Part shown: in pieces, positions 48,474-56,092 of the stretch | Layout of the letters: the number at the start of each line of letters is the position of its first letter | How positions within the stretch are numbered: the first letter of the stretch is position 1 | Assembly (NCBI GenBank): GCA_038258215.1 | Contig: JBBSQC010000006.1 | Span: forward strand, 62,001 to 126,000 | DNA from: Fodinibacter sp038258215 | Lineage (GTDB): Bacteria > Actinomycetota > Actinomycetes > Actinomycetales > Dermatophilaceae | Direction of reading: 5' to 3' | Length of the DNA stretch: 64,000 nucleotides | Notes under the pieces: model-generated | What the model saw: only the letters and a program-made list of their open reading frames with translations | Database searches by the model: none | What the model was told of the DNA's origin: nothing | Translations under genes and position numbers: made by a program

Positions 48474-50381
48474 ATGAGCACCGGCGCCTACGCAGCGACC
48501 TACGACCAGTCGATCTCCGACCCCACCGCGTTCTGGGGCGCTGCCGCAGAGGGCATCGAGTGGGTCACCCCTCCGAGCACCGTGCTGGACGACGGCAACC
48601 CGCCGTTCTACCGGTGGTTCGCCGGCGGCATCCTCAACACGTGCTTCAACGCGCTCGACCGGCACGTTCGTGACGGCCGGGGCGAGCAGGCCGCGCTCAT
48701 CTACGACAGCCCGGTGACCGACACGAAGCGGACCTACACGTATGCCGAGCTGCTGGGCGAGGTGGCCACGTTCGCCGGGGCGCTGGCCTCCCTGGGAGTC
48801 GAGAAGGGCGACCGGGTGCTCGTCTACATGCCGATGGTGCCCGAGGCGGTCATCGCGATGCTCGCGTGCGCCCGGCTCGGGGCGATCCACTCCGTCGTCT
48901 TCGGTGGCTTCGCACCGGCCGAGCTGGCGGCCCGGATCGAGGACGCCCAGCCCAAGGTGGTCGTCTCGGCGAGCTGCGGGGTCGAGCCCACCCGCACGGT
49001 GGCCTACAAGCCGATGCTCGACGGCGCGCTCGACCGCAGCAGCCACAAGCCCGAGTCGGTGATCGTCCTGCAGCGTGAGCAGCTCCTCGCCGCGATCGGC
49101 GAACGGGACACCGACTGGGAGGAGATGGACTGGCAGGAGCTCGTCAGTGACGCAGAGCCCACCGGGTGCGTCGACGTGGCGGCGACCGACCCGCTGTACA
49201 TCCTCTACACCTCCGGCACCACGGGCCGCCCGAAGGGCATCGTGCGCGACAACGGGGGACACGCCGTCGCCCTGCGGTGGTCGATGGAGAACGTCTACGA
49301 CATCGGGCCGGGTGACGTGTGGTTCACCGCGTCCGACGTCGGGTGGGTCGTCGGCCACTCCTACATCGTCTACGCGCCCCTGCTGACCGGCGCGACCACC
49401 GTGCTCTACGAGGGGAAGCCGGTCGGCACGCCCGACGCGGGCGCCTTCTGGAGGGTGATCTCGGAGCACGGCGCGAAGGCGATGTTCACCGCGCCCACGG
49501 CCTACCGCGCGATCCGGCGCGAGGACCCTGACGGCCGGCTCCTCGCCCGGTACGACCTCTCCGGGCTGCGCACCGTGTTCCTCGCCGGGGAGCGCCTGGA
49601 CCCGGACACCTACGAGTGGGCGACCGAGTCCCTCGGGGTGCCGGTCGTCGACAACTGGTGGCAGACCGAGACCGGCTGGCCGATCGTGGCCAACCTGCGG
49701 GGTCTTGAGCCGATGCCGATCAAGGCGGGGTCACCCTCGGTGCGGGTGCCCGGCTACGACGTGCAGGTGCTCGGTGACACCGGCGAGCCGGTCCCGGCCG
49801 GCACCGAGGGGGCGATCGCCATCCGGCTGCCGCTCCCGCCCGGCACCCTCCCGACGCTCTGGCAGGACGACGAGCGCTACGTCTCGGGCTACCTCTCGGT
49901 CTACGACGGCTACTACCTCACCGGCGACGGAGGTCTCGTCGACGAGGACGGCTACGTCTACGTCATGGGTCGCACGGACGACGTGCTCAACGTGGCCGGG
50001 CACCGGCTGTCGACCGGCTCCATCGAAGCGGCCCTGGCCGGGCACCCGGACGTCGCCGAGTGCGCGGTCATCGGCGTGGTCGACGACCTCAAGGGCCAGG
50101 TGCCACGGGGGCTGGTCGTGCTCAAGGGCGGGATCGACGCCGAGAACGAGAGCGCGAGGATCTGCGCCGAGCTGGTGCAGCGAGTGCGCGACGAGGTGGG
50201 CGCCGTGGCCAGCCTCAAGCAGGTCGACGTCGTCACGGCCCTCCCCAAGACCCGCTCGGGCAAGATCCTGCGCAAGACGATGCGGGAGATCGCCGACGGG
50301 AGGACCCCGGTCGTGCCCGGCACCATCGAGGACGCCTCGGTGCTCGACGCCCTCGGCCCGGTGCTCAGCCCTCGCGCCTGA
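48474..50381 (+). CDS. prpE: Propionyl-CoA synthetase
   Basis: A 635-residue adenylate-forming enzyme that makes propionyl-CoA (or acetyl-CoA) from the acid, ATP and CoA. Motifs: YILYTSGTTGRPKGIVRDNG (P-loop, about residues 241-260), NWWQTETGWPI (about 394), TGDGGLVDEDGYVYVMGR, and the acetylation-sensitive Lys in PKTRSGKILRKTMREIADG. The N-terminal YDQSISDPTAFWGAAAEGI and the IYDSPVTDTKRTYTYAELL segment favour PrpE over Acs. ATG 48474 removes a tRNA-overlapping extension. No methylcitrate genes are near. Confidence 0.9.
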   Translation: MSTGAYAATYDQSISDPTAFWGAAAEGIEWVTPPSTVLDDGNPPFYRWFAGGILNTCFNALDRHVRDGRGEQAALIYDSPVTDTKRTYTYAELLGEVATFAGALASLGVEKGDRVLVYMPMVPEAVIAMLACARLGAIHSVVFGGFAPAELAARIEDAQPKVVVSASCGVEPTRTVAYKPMLDGALDRSSHKPESVIVLQREQLLAAIGERDTDWEEMDWQELVSDAEPTGCVDVAATDPLYILYTSGTTGRPKGIVRDNGGHAVALRWSMENVYDIGPGDVWFTASDVGWVVGHSYIVYAPLLTGATTVLYEGKPVGTPDAGAFWRVISEHGAKAMFTAPTAYRAIRREDPDGRLLARYDLSGLRTVFLAGERLDPDTYEWATESLGVPVVDNWWQTETGWPIVANLRGLEPMPIKAGSPSVRVPGYDVQVLGDTGEPVPAGTEGAIAIRLPLPPGTLPTLWQDDERYVSGYLSVYDGYYLTGDGGLVDEDGYVYVMGRTDDVLNVAGHRLSTGSIEAALAGHPDVAECAVIGVVDDLKGQVPRGLVVLKGGIDAENESARICAELVQRVRDEVGAVASLKQVDVVTALPKTRSGKILRKTMREIADGRTPVVPGTIEDASVLDALGPVLSPRA

Positions 50382-50400
50382 TCGGCCGACATCGAAACTG

Positions 50401-50459
50401 GTCAACGTGCTTGACAGTTTCCTGCCGACTCCCTACCTTTATGGTCAACATCATTGACC
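50401..50459 (+). promoter_or_regulatory. Promoter with two operator palindromes, cupin-marR operon
   Basis: TTGACA (50411-50416) and TACCTT (50434-50439) are separated by exactly 17 bases. GTCAA-N5-TTGAC occurs twice: 50401-50415, overlapping the -35 box, and 50444-50458 (extended to GGTCAA/TTGACC at 50443-50459), just downstream of the -10 box. The MarR-type protein encoded 385 bases downstream is the obvious candidate ligand-responsive autorepressor. Confidence 0.75.
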
Positions 50460-50472
50460 GTAAGGAGCAGCC

Positions 50473-50847
50473 ATGCCCATCCTCCGCGCACCCGCCGAGC
50501 CGACCCACGAGATCGGGCCCGCCCGGTTCACGTCCCTCGTCACGCCCAGCCGCGGCGCGTCCGAGACCTCCCTCTGGCAGGTGGAGCTCGCACCCGGTGC
50601 CCCAGCGACGCCGCACACGCTGACCCGCGAGGAGGTGTTCGTCGTGCTCAGCGGTGTCGCCACGGCGGTCGTCGACGGCGAGGGTGGGGACGTGCAGGCC
50701 GGAGACGCGCTGCTCGTCCCCGCGGGCGCGCAGCTCGAGCTGTCCAACCCCGGCGCCGAGCCGGTTCGGCTGCTCTGCGCCCTGCCGGTGGGCGGGAGGG
50801 CGCAGGTGCCCGGTGGTGAGCCCTTCGTCCCGCCGTGGGCCCAGTGA
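50473..50847 (+). CDS. Cupin-domain protein
   Basis: A 124-residue single-cupin protein: WQVELAPGAPATPHTLTREEVFVVLSG (metal-site His and Glu positions partly changed: PHTLTREE rather than HxHxxxxE) and GDALLVPAGAQLELSNPG, where the usual motif 2 His is missing (LVPAGAQ). Metal binding is therefore doubtful and it may bind a small ligand. ATG 50473 has the ribosome-binding site AAGGAG. It is the first gene of an operon with the MarR regulator. Confidence 0.82.
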   Translation: MPILRAPAEPTHEIGPARFTSLVTPSRGASETSLWQVELAPGAPATPHTLTREEVFVVLSGVATAVVDGEGGDVQAGDALLVPAGAQLELSNPGAEPVRLLCALPVGGRAQVPGGEPFVPPWAQ

Positions 50848-51302
50848 GCCAGCCGCCACCCCTGGCCAGGCTCTTCGCGATGGCCTTCCGAGACCTCGTG
50901 GACGACCTCCACACCCGGCTCGAGCGGCGCGGCTGGCCGGACGTCCGGGCTCCCTACGGTTTCGTGATGCTCGCCGTCCGCGATGCCCCGATGACCGGCA
51001 CCGACCTGGCCCTGCTCATGGGCATCAGCAAGCAGGCGGCATCCAAGCTCGTCGAGTCGATGAGCGATGCCGGCCTGGTGACCCGTTCCCCCGGCGTCGA
51101 CGATGCTCGCCAGCGGGTGGTCCAGCTCACCGACCGTGGGCGGGACCTGCTCGAGGACGTCGAGGCGGTCTACGCGGAGCTCGACCGTGAGTGGGCGGCG
51201 GTCGTCGGGGAGGGCGCCGTGCAGCGCCTGCGCCACGACGTCACCGCAGTGCTGTTGGCCCGGCACGACGGACGGCTCCCCCCGATCCGACCCGGCTGGT
51301 GA
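50844..51302 (+). CDS. MarR-family regulator
   Basis: A 152-residue winged-helix regulator: AMAFRDLVDDLHTRLERRGW (dimerisation helix), MTGTDLALLMGISKQAASKL (helix-turn-helix), DDARQRVVQLTDRGRDLLED (wing and following helix). GTG 50844 overlaps the cupin stop (GTGA). The two palindromes around the operon promoter are its likely binding sites. Confidence 0.88.
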   Translation: MSQPPPLARLFAMAFRDLVDDLHTRLERRGWPDVRAPYGFVMLAVRDAPMTGTDLALLMGISKQAASKLVESMSDAGLVTRSPGVDDARQRVVQLTDRGRDLLEDVEAVYAELDREWAAVVGEGAVQRLRHDVTAVLLARHDGRLPPIRPGW

Positions 51303-51350
51303 CCCCACCCAGCGAGCCGGGGCGTCCGTGGTCAGCCGGGCCGTCATTGG

Positions 51351-52250
51351 TCAGCCGCCCCTGCGGCGGTAGCTGCCCGGAGGCACGCCGACCAGCGCCG
51401 TGAAGTCCCGCGTGAAGTGCGCCTGGTCGTACCACCCGTGGCGGTGGGCGAGGTCGGTGAGCGAGCCGGCGTACCCACCGTCGATCTCGCTCAGGGCGTC
51501 GTGCAGCCGGTAGCGGGCCAGCACCCAGCGAGGGCTGAGCCCGACGTAGCGGTCGAACAGTCGCTGCAGGGAGCGCGCCGAGACGTCGTGGCGCTCGCAG
51601 ACCTGCGAGACGCTCAGCAGGTCGGGGTCGCGGAGCATGTCCCCCACCACGGCGAGGACCCTGTCGTAGCGAGGGTCGGGCTCGGGCCGGATGCCGGCCA
51701 GCCCGCTCTCGACAGCCGCGCGCCACCGCTCGGGTGACGCCTGGAGGTCGGGGTCGGCGAGGGTCGCACAGAGCTCCGCGGGGAGCACCGCGGCGGCGGC
51801 CACGGTGCGGTCGGTCCAGGCCGACGCGCTCACCCCGGTGAGCGCCGCGAGGCCACCGGGTCGGAACTTCACGCCGAGGACCCGGCCCCAGCCGCGGACG
51901 TCGACCTCGAAGCGCCTGGTGCACACCCCGGTGATGACGACGCTCTCGCCGGGAGGCAGGTCGGGCCGGGGGTGGCTGCCGCGCTCGACCGTCAGGGAGC
52001 AGGTCGGGTGGGGAAGCACCTCGCTGGCGAACCAGCGCCCGTGCGGGAGGTCCCAGCTCAGGGACCAGTGGTTCTCGGCCCAGTGGGCGGCTGGCCCACC
52101 CGCGGGGTCGCGCTCGAGCGTCACGTGGCGGGCGAACTCCTCGGGGCGCAACACCCCCGCGGTGGACGCCGTGGGCCCCGGCGCGGACACCGGGAGACCC
52201 TCCGCGCGCGACGCTCCATCCCGTGGTGTCGCCTTTGTCCTATCCGGCAC
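51351..52250 (-). CDS. AraC-family regulator
   Basis: A 299-residue protein with an N-terminal ~170-residue sensor domain (VTLERDPAGGPAAHWAENHW, FEVDVRGWGRVLGVKFRPGG) of the DUF6597 type and a C-terminal AraC double helix-turn-helix (SVSQVCERHDVSARSLQRLF, LTDLAHRHGWYDQAHFTRDF). It is convergent with the marR operon and divergent from the glyoxalase-like gene, which it may control. Confidence 0.88.
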   Translation of the reverse strand: MPDRTKATPRDGASRAEGLPVSAPGPTASTAGVLRPEEFARHVTLERDPAGGPAAHWAENHWSLSWDLPHGRWFASEVLPHPTCSLTVERGSHPRPDLPPGESVVITGVCTRRFEVDVRGWGRVLGVKFRPGGLAALTGVSASAWTDRTVAAAAVLPAELCATLADPDLQASPERWRAAVESGLAGIRPEPDPRYDRVLAVVGDMLRDPDLLSVSQVCERHDVSARSLQRLFDRYVGLSPRWVLARYRLHDALSEIDGGYAGSLTDLAHRHGWYDQAHFTRDFTALVGVPPGSYRRRGG

Positions 52251-52304
52251 CCACCCAGACTAGGCACGATGGGTGACACCGTGACCCGACGAGAGGACTC
52301 CCCC

Positions 52305-52676
52305 ATGGCCGTCGCCGACCTCAAGATGCTCACCCTCGACAGCTCGGACGTGCCGCGCGACGCGGCATTCTGGGCCGGCGTCCTCGGCTGGGACGTCGCG
52401 CACCAGCAGGATGAGTACGCGATGCTCACGAGTCCGTCCGGGATGGCGCTCGGCCTCGGCTCCGTGCCGGACCACGAGCCGCCGGGGTGGCCCAACGAGC
52501 ACGGCAGCAAGCAGTTCCACCTCGACCTCGCCGTCGACGACCTGGATGCCGGAGCCGCCGCGTGCGTCGAGCTCGGCGCAACCCTCCCCGACGAACAGCC
52601 GGGCGAGACCTGGCGGGTGCTCCTCGACCCGAGCGGCCACCCCTTCTGCCTGACCCAGGCGGCGAACTGGGGCTGA
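52305..52676 (+). CDS. VOC-family (glyoxalase-like) protein
   Basis: A 123-residue protein with two betaalphabetabetabeta units: LKMLTLDSSDVPRDAAFWAG and FHLDLAVDDLDAGAAACVEL, ending RVLLDPSGHPFCLTQ. The D-P-x-G-H-P-F end is the typical glyoxalase/bleomycin resistance signature. ATG 52305 follows GAGAGGA; ATG 52269 is an alternative. Substrate unknown. Confidence 0.85.
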   Translation: MAVADLKMLTLDSSDVPRDAAFWAGVLGWDVAHQQDEYAMLTSPSGMALGLGSVPDHEPPGWPNEHGSKQFHLDLAVDDLDAGAAACVELGATLPDEQPGETWRVLLDPSGHPFCLTQAANWG

Positions 52677-52765
52677 GGTCGCTCGGCTCTGGTCCACGTG
52701 GAGGCCGTCCAGATCCCCTTGGGACCGGTTTCGCGTGCCGGTAGTCCTCGGGTGAGGATGGGGTG

Positions 52766-53158
52766 ATGATCACCGTCGACCTCGCCCGCGGGCTCCTCGA
52801 CCACGGGGTGCTCTGGGAGCCCGCTGCCGGGGACCGGTTCGTCATCGACGCGGAGCTGCTCACCGCGCAGGTCTTCTGGATCTCCGACCTCACCGTGGAG
52901 GTGCAGACCTTTCGCGACCAGTCGCTGCTCGGCTTCAACGGAACCACCGAGTGGGCGCTCGACTCCGTGACCCTCGACCAGGCGTTGTGGCTCCCGCGCG
53001 AGGACCAGCTGCGGGAGCTGCTCGGCGACCGCCTCGAGACGGTGCGCCGGCTCGAGGAACACTGGGAGGTGACGTATGCCGTGCGTCAGGGCTACGTCCA
53101 GTCCGTCACCGACGCCGATCTCGAGTGCGCCTACGCCCGGGCCGTGCTCGCGCTCTGA
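52766..53158 (+). CDS. Conserved actinobacterial protein, unknown function
   Basis: A 130-residue protein beginning MITVDLARGLLDHGVLWEPA with SLLGFNGTTEWALDSVTLDQ and WLPREDQLRELLGDRLETVR. Similar proteins are frequent in actinobacteria and are sometimes labelled pilus assembly protein CpaE; I see no CpaE ATPase or receiver motif, so I do not support that name. GAGGAT (52754-52759) ends six bases before ATG 52766, suggesting a leaderless start. Confidence 0.75.
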   Translation: MITVDLARGLLDHGVLWEPAAGDRFVIDAELLTAQVFWISDLTVEVQTFRDQSLLGFNGTTEWALDSVTLDQALWLPREDQLRELLGDRLETVRRLEEHWEVTYAVRQGYVQSVTDADLECAYARAVLAL

Positions 53159-53167
53159 CCGTCCCGG

Positions 53168-53198
53168 CGTATCAGGGGACGCTTCACGCGCCTCCTCC
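53168..53198 (+). promoter_or_regulatory. Shared upstream element, copy C
   Basis: CGTATCAGGG at 53168 followed by CGCCTCCTCC at 53189, one base wider than copies A and B, ending 72 bases before the tyrosinase ATG. Confidence 0.4.
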
Positions 53199-53270
53199 GA
53201 GTGAGGCAGCTGCGACCGTCGAGCCCAGGTGGGGCCGCGGGCACTGCGCGGTACGAGGGGAAGGACCGTC

Positions 53271-56054
53271 ATGGGAGTGCGCAAGAACGCCAAGTTCCTC
53301 ACAGCGAGCGAGCGGGAGGACTTCGTCCGGGCCTGTGTCCTGCTCAAGGCTGAGATCGTCAACCCGGCGGCCCCGGTGGCGGACCAGTACAGCCGCTGGG
53401 ACGAGCTCACCGGCCTGCACCGGATGATCCAGAACGCCTTCTCGCCGCTCGGCCCCGGCATCAACTTCGGTCACGGTGGGCTCGGCTCGTACAGCTTCCT
53501 CAGCTGGCACCGGTACTTCCTGCTGCACGTCGAGGGGCTGCTGCAGGCCAAGGTGCCAGGCGTGATGATGCCGTACTGGGACTGGACCGACCCGTCATCC
53601 CTGATGACCGACACGTTCCTCGGGCCCAACGGCGACACGACCGGAGTCATCCGGCGCGGCTACTTCGCCGACACGGCGCCGGGCGTCGGCGCCAACACGA
53701 CACCGTCGCCGGCCTGGTGGCCGGCCGGCCTGGCCGGATGGCGCCTCCCGCCGACCTACACGATCAACGGCGGCCAGTGGGTCGGCGCGCTCCGTCGACG
53801 CGTGAGCGTCCCGGCCACCCTCCCGTCAGCCATCGACCTGCGCGACACCCTGGACCGCACGACCTACTCGGCGTTCCAGCTCGCCCTGGAGACCGGAAAC
53901 GGGCTCGTGTCCGGCAACCAGATGCACAACGGGATGCACGGCTGGATCGGTGGCAGTGGCAGCGCAGGCACCGGTCACATGAGCCACCCGGACGCCTCCC
54001 CTCACGACCCGTTCTTCTACCTGCACCACTGCAACATCGACCGGCTCTGGGCGATGTGGCAGGCCGATGGCCACGCGAGCGACTACCCCAGCAGTGGGGG
54101 TGACGTCGGGCACCACCGCAACGACGTGATGTACCCGTGGACCGGCGGCGCAGCCGGCTACGGCAGCAACGTCACCATCGGCGCCATCACGATGCCGGAC
54201 TTCACCGCGCTGGGCGCGCAGCGCAACGTCGACACCCTCGACCACCGCCTGCTCGGCTACACCTACGACACGATGCCGATCGTCGGTGTCGAGCTCGACC
54301 GCAGCGGAAGCATGACCGGTGTGACCCCGGATCCGATGACGACGACGGACCCGCCGGTCACCAAGTGGGTGGCGGCAACCCGTGGGGTCTCGGCCTTCCT
54401 CCAGGACTGCGAGGTGGCGCGCAGCAGCGGGGTCGCCTACGTCACGGCCGGCGTGCGGACCTTCCGATCCCTGGCGGCGAACAGCTTCGACTCGGTGTTC
54501 ACCCCCGCGCCGTACGGCCTGGTCAAGGCGGGAACGCCGATCAGCCGCAGCAGCTTCGACGCCCAGGTGTCCCTGCTGTCCCCCGGCGGTGGGACTCCGC
54601 TCGCCGACGCCCTGACCGACGGGTCCGGTGTGCTGGTCGAAGCGCCGGCCCCCCGGGTGCCCGGCGAGCGCCGCTACCTCAGCCTGCTCACCGATGGGAT
54701 GCTGACGAGCGGGTCACCCCTGGCCTCGGTGCCCGACGGCAGCCTCGCCGGCACGGTCGTCTTCGCGATGGGCTTCGGCACCGGCCTGGACGTCGACTAC
54801 CCGACCCTGGCGCAGCTGACGACGAAGGGCGAGTCGGCCGGCTTCGACCAGGTCTTCCACGGGGAGAATGCCGGCACGATCGACAAGTTCTACACCAACG
54901 CCGTGGCTCGTGCGATCGGATTCACGCCGATCATCGATCCGGTGCTCGAGCTGTTCGAGGGAGAGCACTCGCACTTCACGTTCTCCGTGACCTCCGCCGA
55001 GGACTCGGTGCTGCTGACCGTGCAGGGCATGGACTTCGAGGACGCCCCCTGGAGCTACCACCTCATCGGGCCGGACGGCGTCACGATCTACGGCGACGGG
55101 TCGAGCCACGTCCACGGCACGGCATCCGGGCACGCCGGTCGCCGGCCCGACGTCGTGGCGGCCCGCGGCGACGGCCGGCTGACCCTGATGGTCCAGCGCG
55201 ACAACGCCGACCGGTCGACCTGGGTGGGCAGCTGGGAGCTCATGGTCGGCTACCACGACCGGGAGATGAACGGCATGGTCATGCTCGGGATCGGAGACCT
55301 CGTGCTGCCGGTTTCAGCGGGCCCGGTCACCGGTCCGCGGTGGCCGCGTCCGACCGACAGGCGCGACCAGCGCGCGACCGGCCGACGAGCGCCGACGAGC
55401 GACGCCCGGGGGAACCTGTCGGTCCCGACGCTGAGCACGAACAGCTCTGGCAAACCGGCCTGTTCCGCGGTCGTCAACGTCTACGCGCAGACCCGGCTGG
55501 CCCTCGAGCTGGTCACCGAGAGCGCGGTCGTCGTGGCGGGCGAGAAGGCGGCCTTCGAGCTGACCGGCCCGGTGCCGGTGGGCTCGTTCACCATCGACGC
55601 GACGATCGGGCGGCTGGTCACCCCAGCCGTCGACGTCACCGCGAAGGTGCGCGACGTCGACCTCGAGCAGCTCGGTCGACGAGTCCGGCTGTCCGAGAAG
55701 CTGGGTGACGGGAAGTATGACTTCGGTCGGGTCCTCGCGGAGCTCGAGGCCCAGAACCCCGACCTGGGGGCGGTGCACGACGAGCAGGTGAAGGTCGCGC
55801 AGCACGATGGCGGTCCACCGCACGTGCACGTCGGGGAAACGTCGGTGCCCGGGGGCTACCACCTGGGGCTGTACGTGTCGGGTCGGTACTTCCCCGACGG
55901 CACGGTCCTCCGCGACGGGCACGACGGACACGACGGGGGCGGCGGGGGCGGCGGGGGCGGCCACGACGGCGCGGCGGCGATGGCCGTGGCCGGGGATGCG
56001 GGCGAGCCCTTCACCCGGATCGTCACGGCATCGTTCGGGGTGGTTCAGGCGTAG
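53271..56054 (+). CDS. Tyrosinase fused to a von Willebrand factor A domain
   Basis: A 927-residue multi-domain protein. Residues ~1-335 form a complete tyrosinase/polyphenol oxidase: CuA ligands in FGHGGLGSYSF and SWHRYFLLHVE, CuB ligands in QMHNGMHGWIG (about 218) and SPHDPFFYLHHCNIDRLW (about 245). Residues ~338-560 are a vWA domain with an intact MIDAS: DRSGSM (about 342), the Thr of GGGTPLADAL, and the Asp of LLTDGMLTS. A beta-rich region follows (FTFSVTSAEDSVLLTVQGMD), and the end is Gly/His/Asp-rich (GHDGHDGG...GHDG). No signal peptide or caddie protein is seen. It would oxidise phenols to quinones; the vWA domain suggests a protein- or surface-bound partner. ATG 53271 follows GAAGGA. 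Confidence 0.88.
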   Translation: MGVRKNAKFLTASEREDFVRACVLLKAEIVNPAAPVADQYSRWDELTGLHRMIQNAFSPLGPGINFGHGGLGSYSFLSWHRYFLLHVEGLLQAKVPGVMMPYWDWTDPSSLMTDTFLGPNGDTTGVIRRGYFADTAPGVGANTTPSPAWWPAGLAGWRLPPTYTINGGQWVGALRRRVSVPATLPSAIDLRDTLDRTTYSAFQLALETGNGLVSGNQMHNGMHGWIGGSGSAGTGHMSHPDASPHDPFFYLHHCNIDRLWAMWQADGHASDYPSSGGDVGHHRNDVMYPWTGGAAGYGSNVTIGAITMPDFTALGAQRNVDTLDHRLLGYTYDTMPIVGVELDRSGSMTGVTPDPMTTTDPPVTKWVAATRGVSAFLQDCEVARSSGVAYVTAGVRTFRSLAANSFDSVFTPAPYGLVKAGTPISRSSFDAQVSLLSPGGGTPLADALTDGSGVLVEAPAPRVPGERRYLSLLTDGMLTSGSPLASVPDGSLAGTVVFAMGFGTGLDVDYPTLAQLTTKGESAGFDQVFHGENAGTIDKFYTNAVARAIGFTPIIDPVLELFEGEHSHFTFSVTSAEDSVLLTVQGMDFEDAPWSYHLIGPDGVTIYGDGSSHVHGTASGHAGRRPDVVAARGDGRLTLMVQRDNADRSTWVGSWELMVGYHDREMNGMVMLGIGDLVLPVSAGPVTGPRWPRPTDRRDQRATGRRAPTSDARGNLSVPTLSTNSSGKPACSAVVNVYAQTRLALELVTESAVVVAGEKAAFELTGPVPVGSFTIDATIGRLVTPAVDVTAKVRDVDLEQLGRRVRLSEKLGDGKYDFGRVLAELEAQNPDLGAVHDEQVKVAQHDGGPPHVHVGETSVPGGYHLGLYVSGRYFPDGTVLRDGHDGHDGGGGGGGGGHDGAAAMAVAGDAGEPFTRIVTASFGVVQA

Positions 56055-56092
56055 GGCCGGCTCTGCGCTCGACCTGCGCCCAGGTCACGTCG

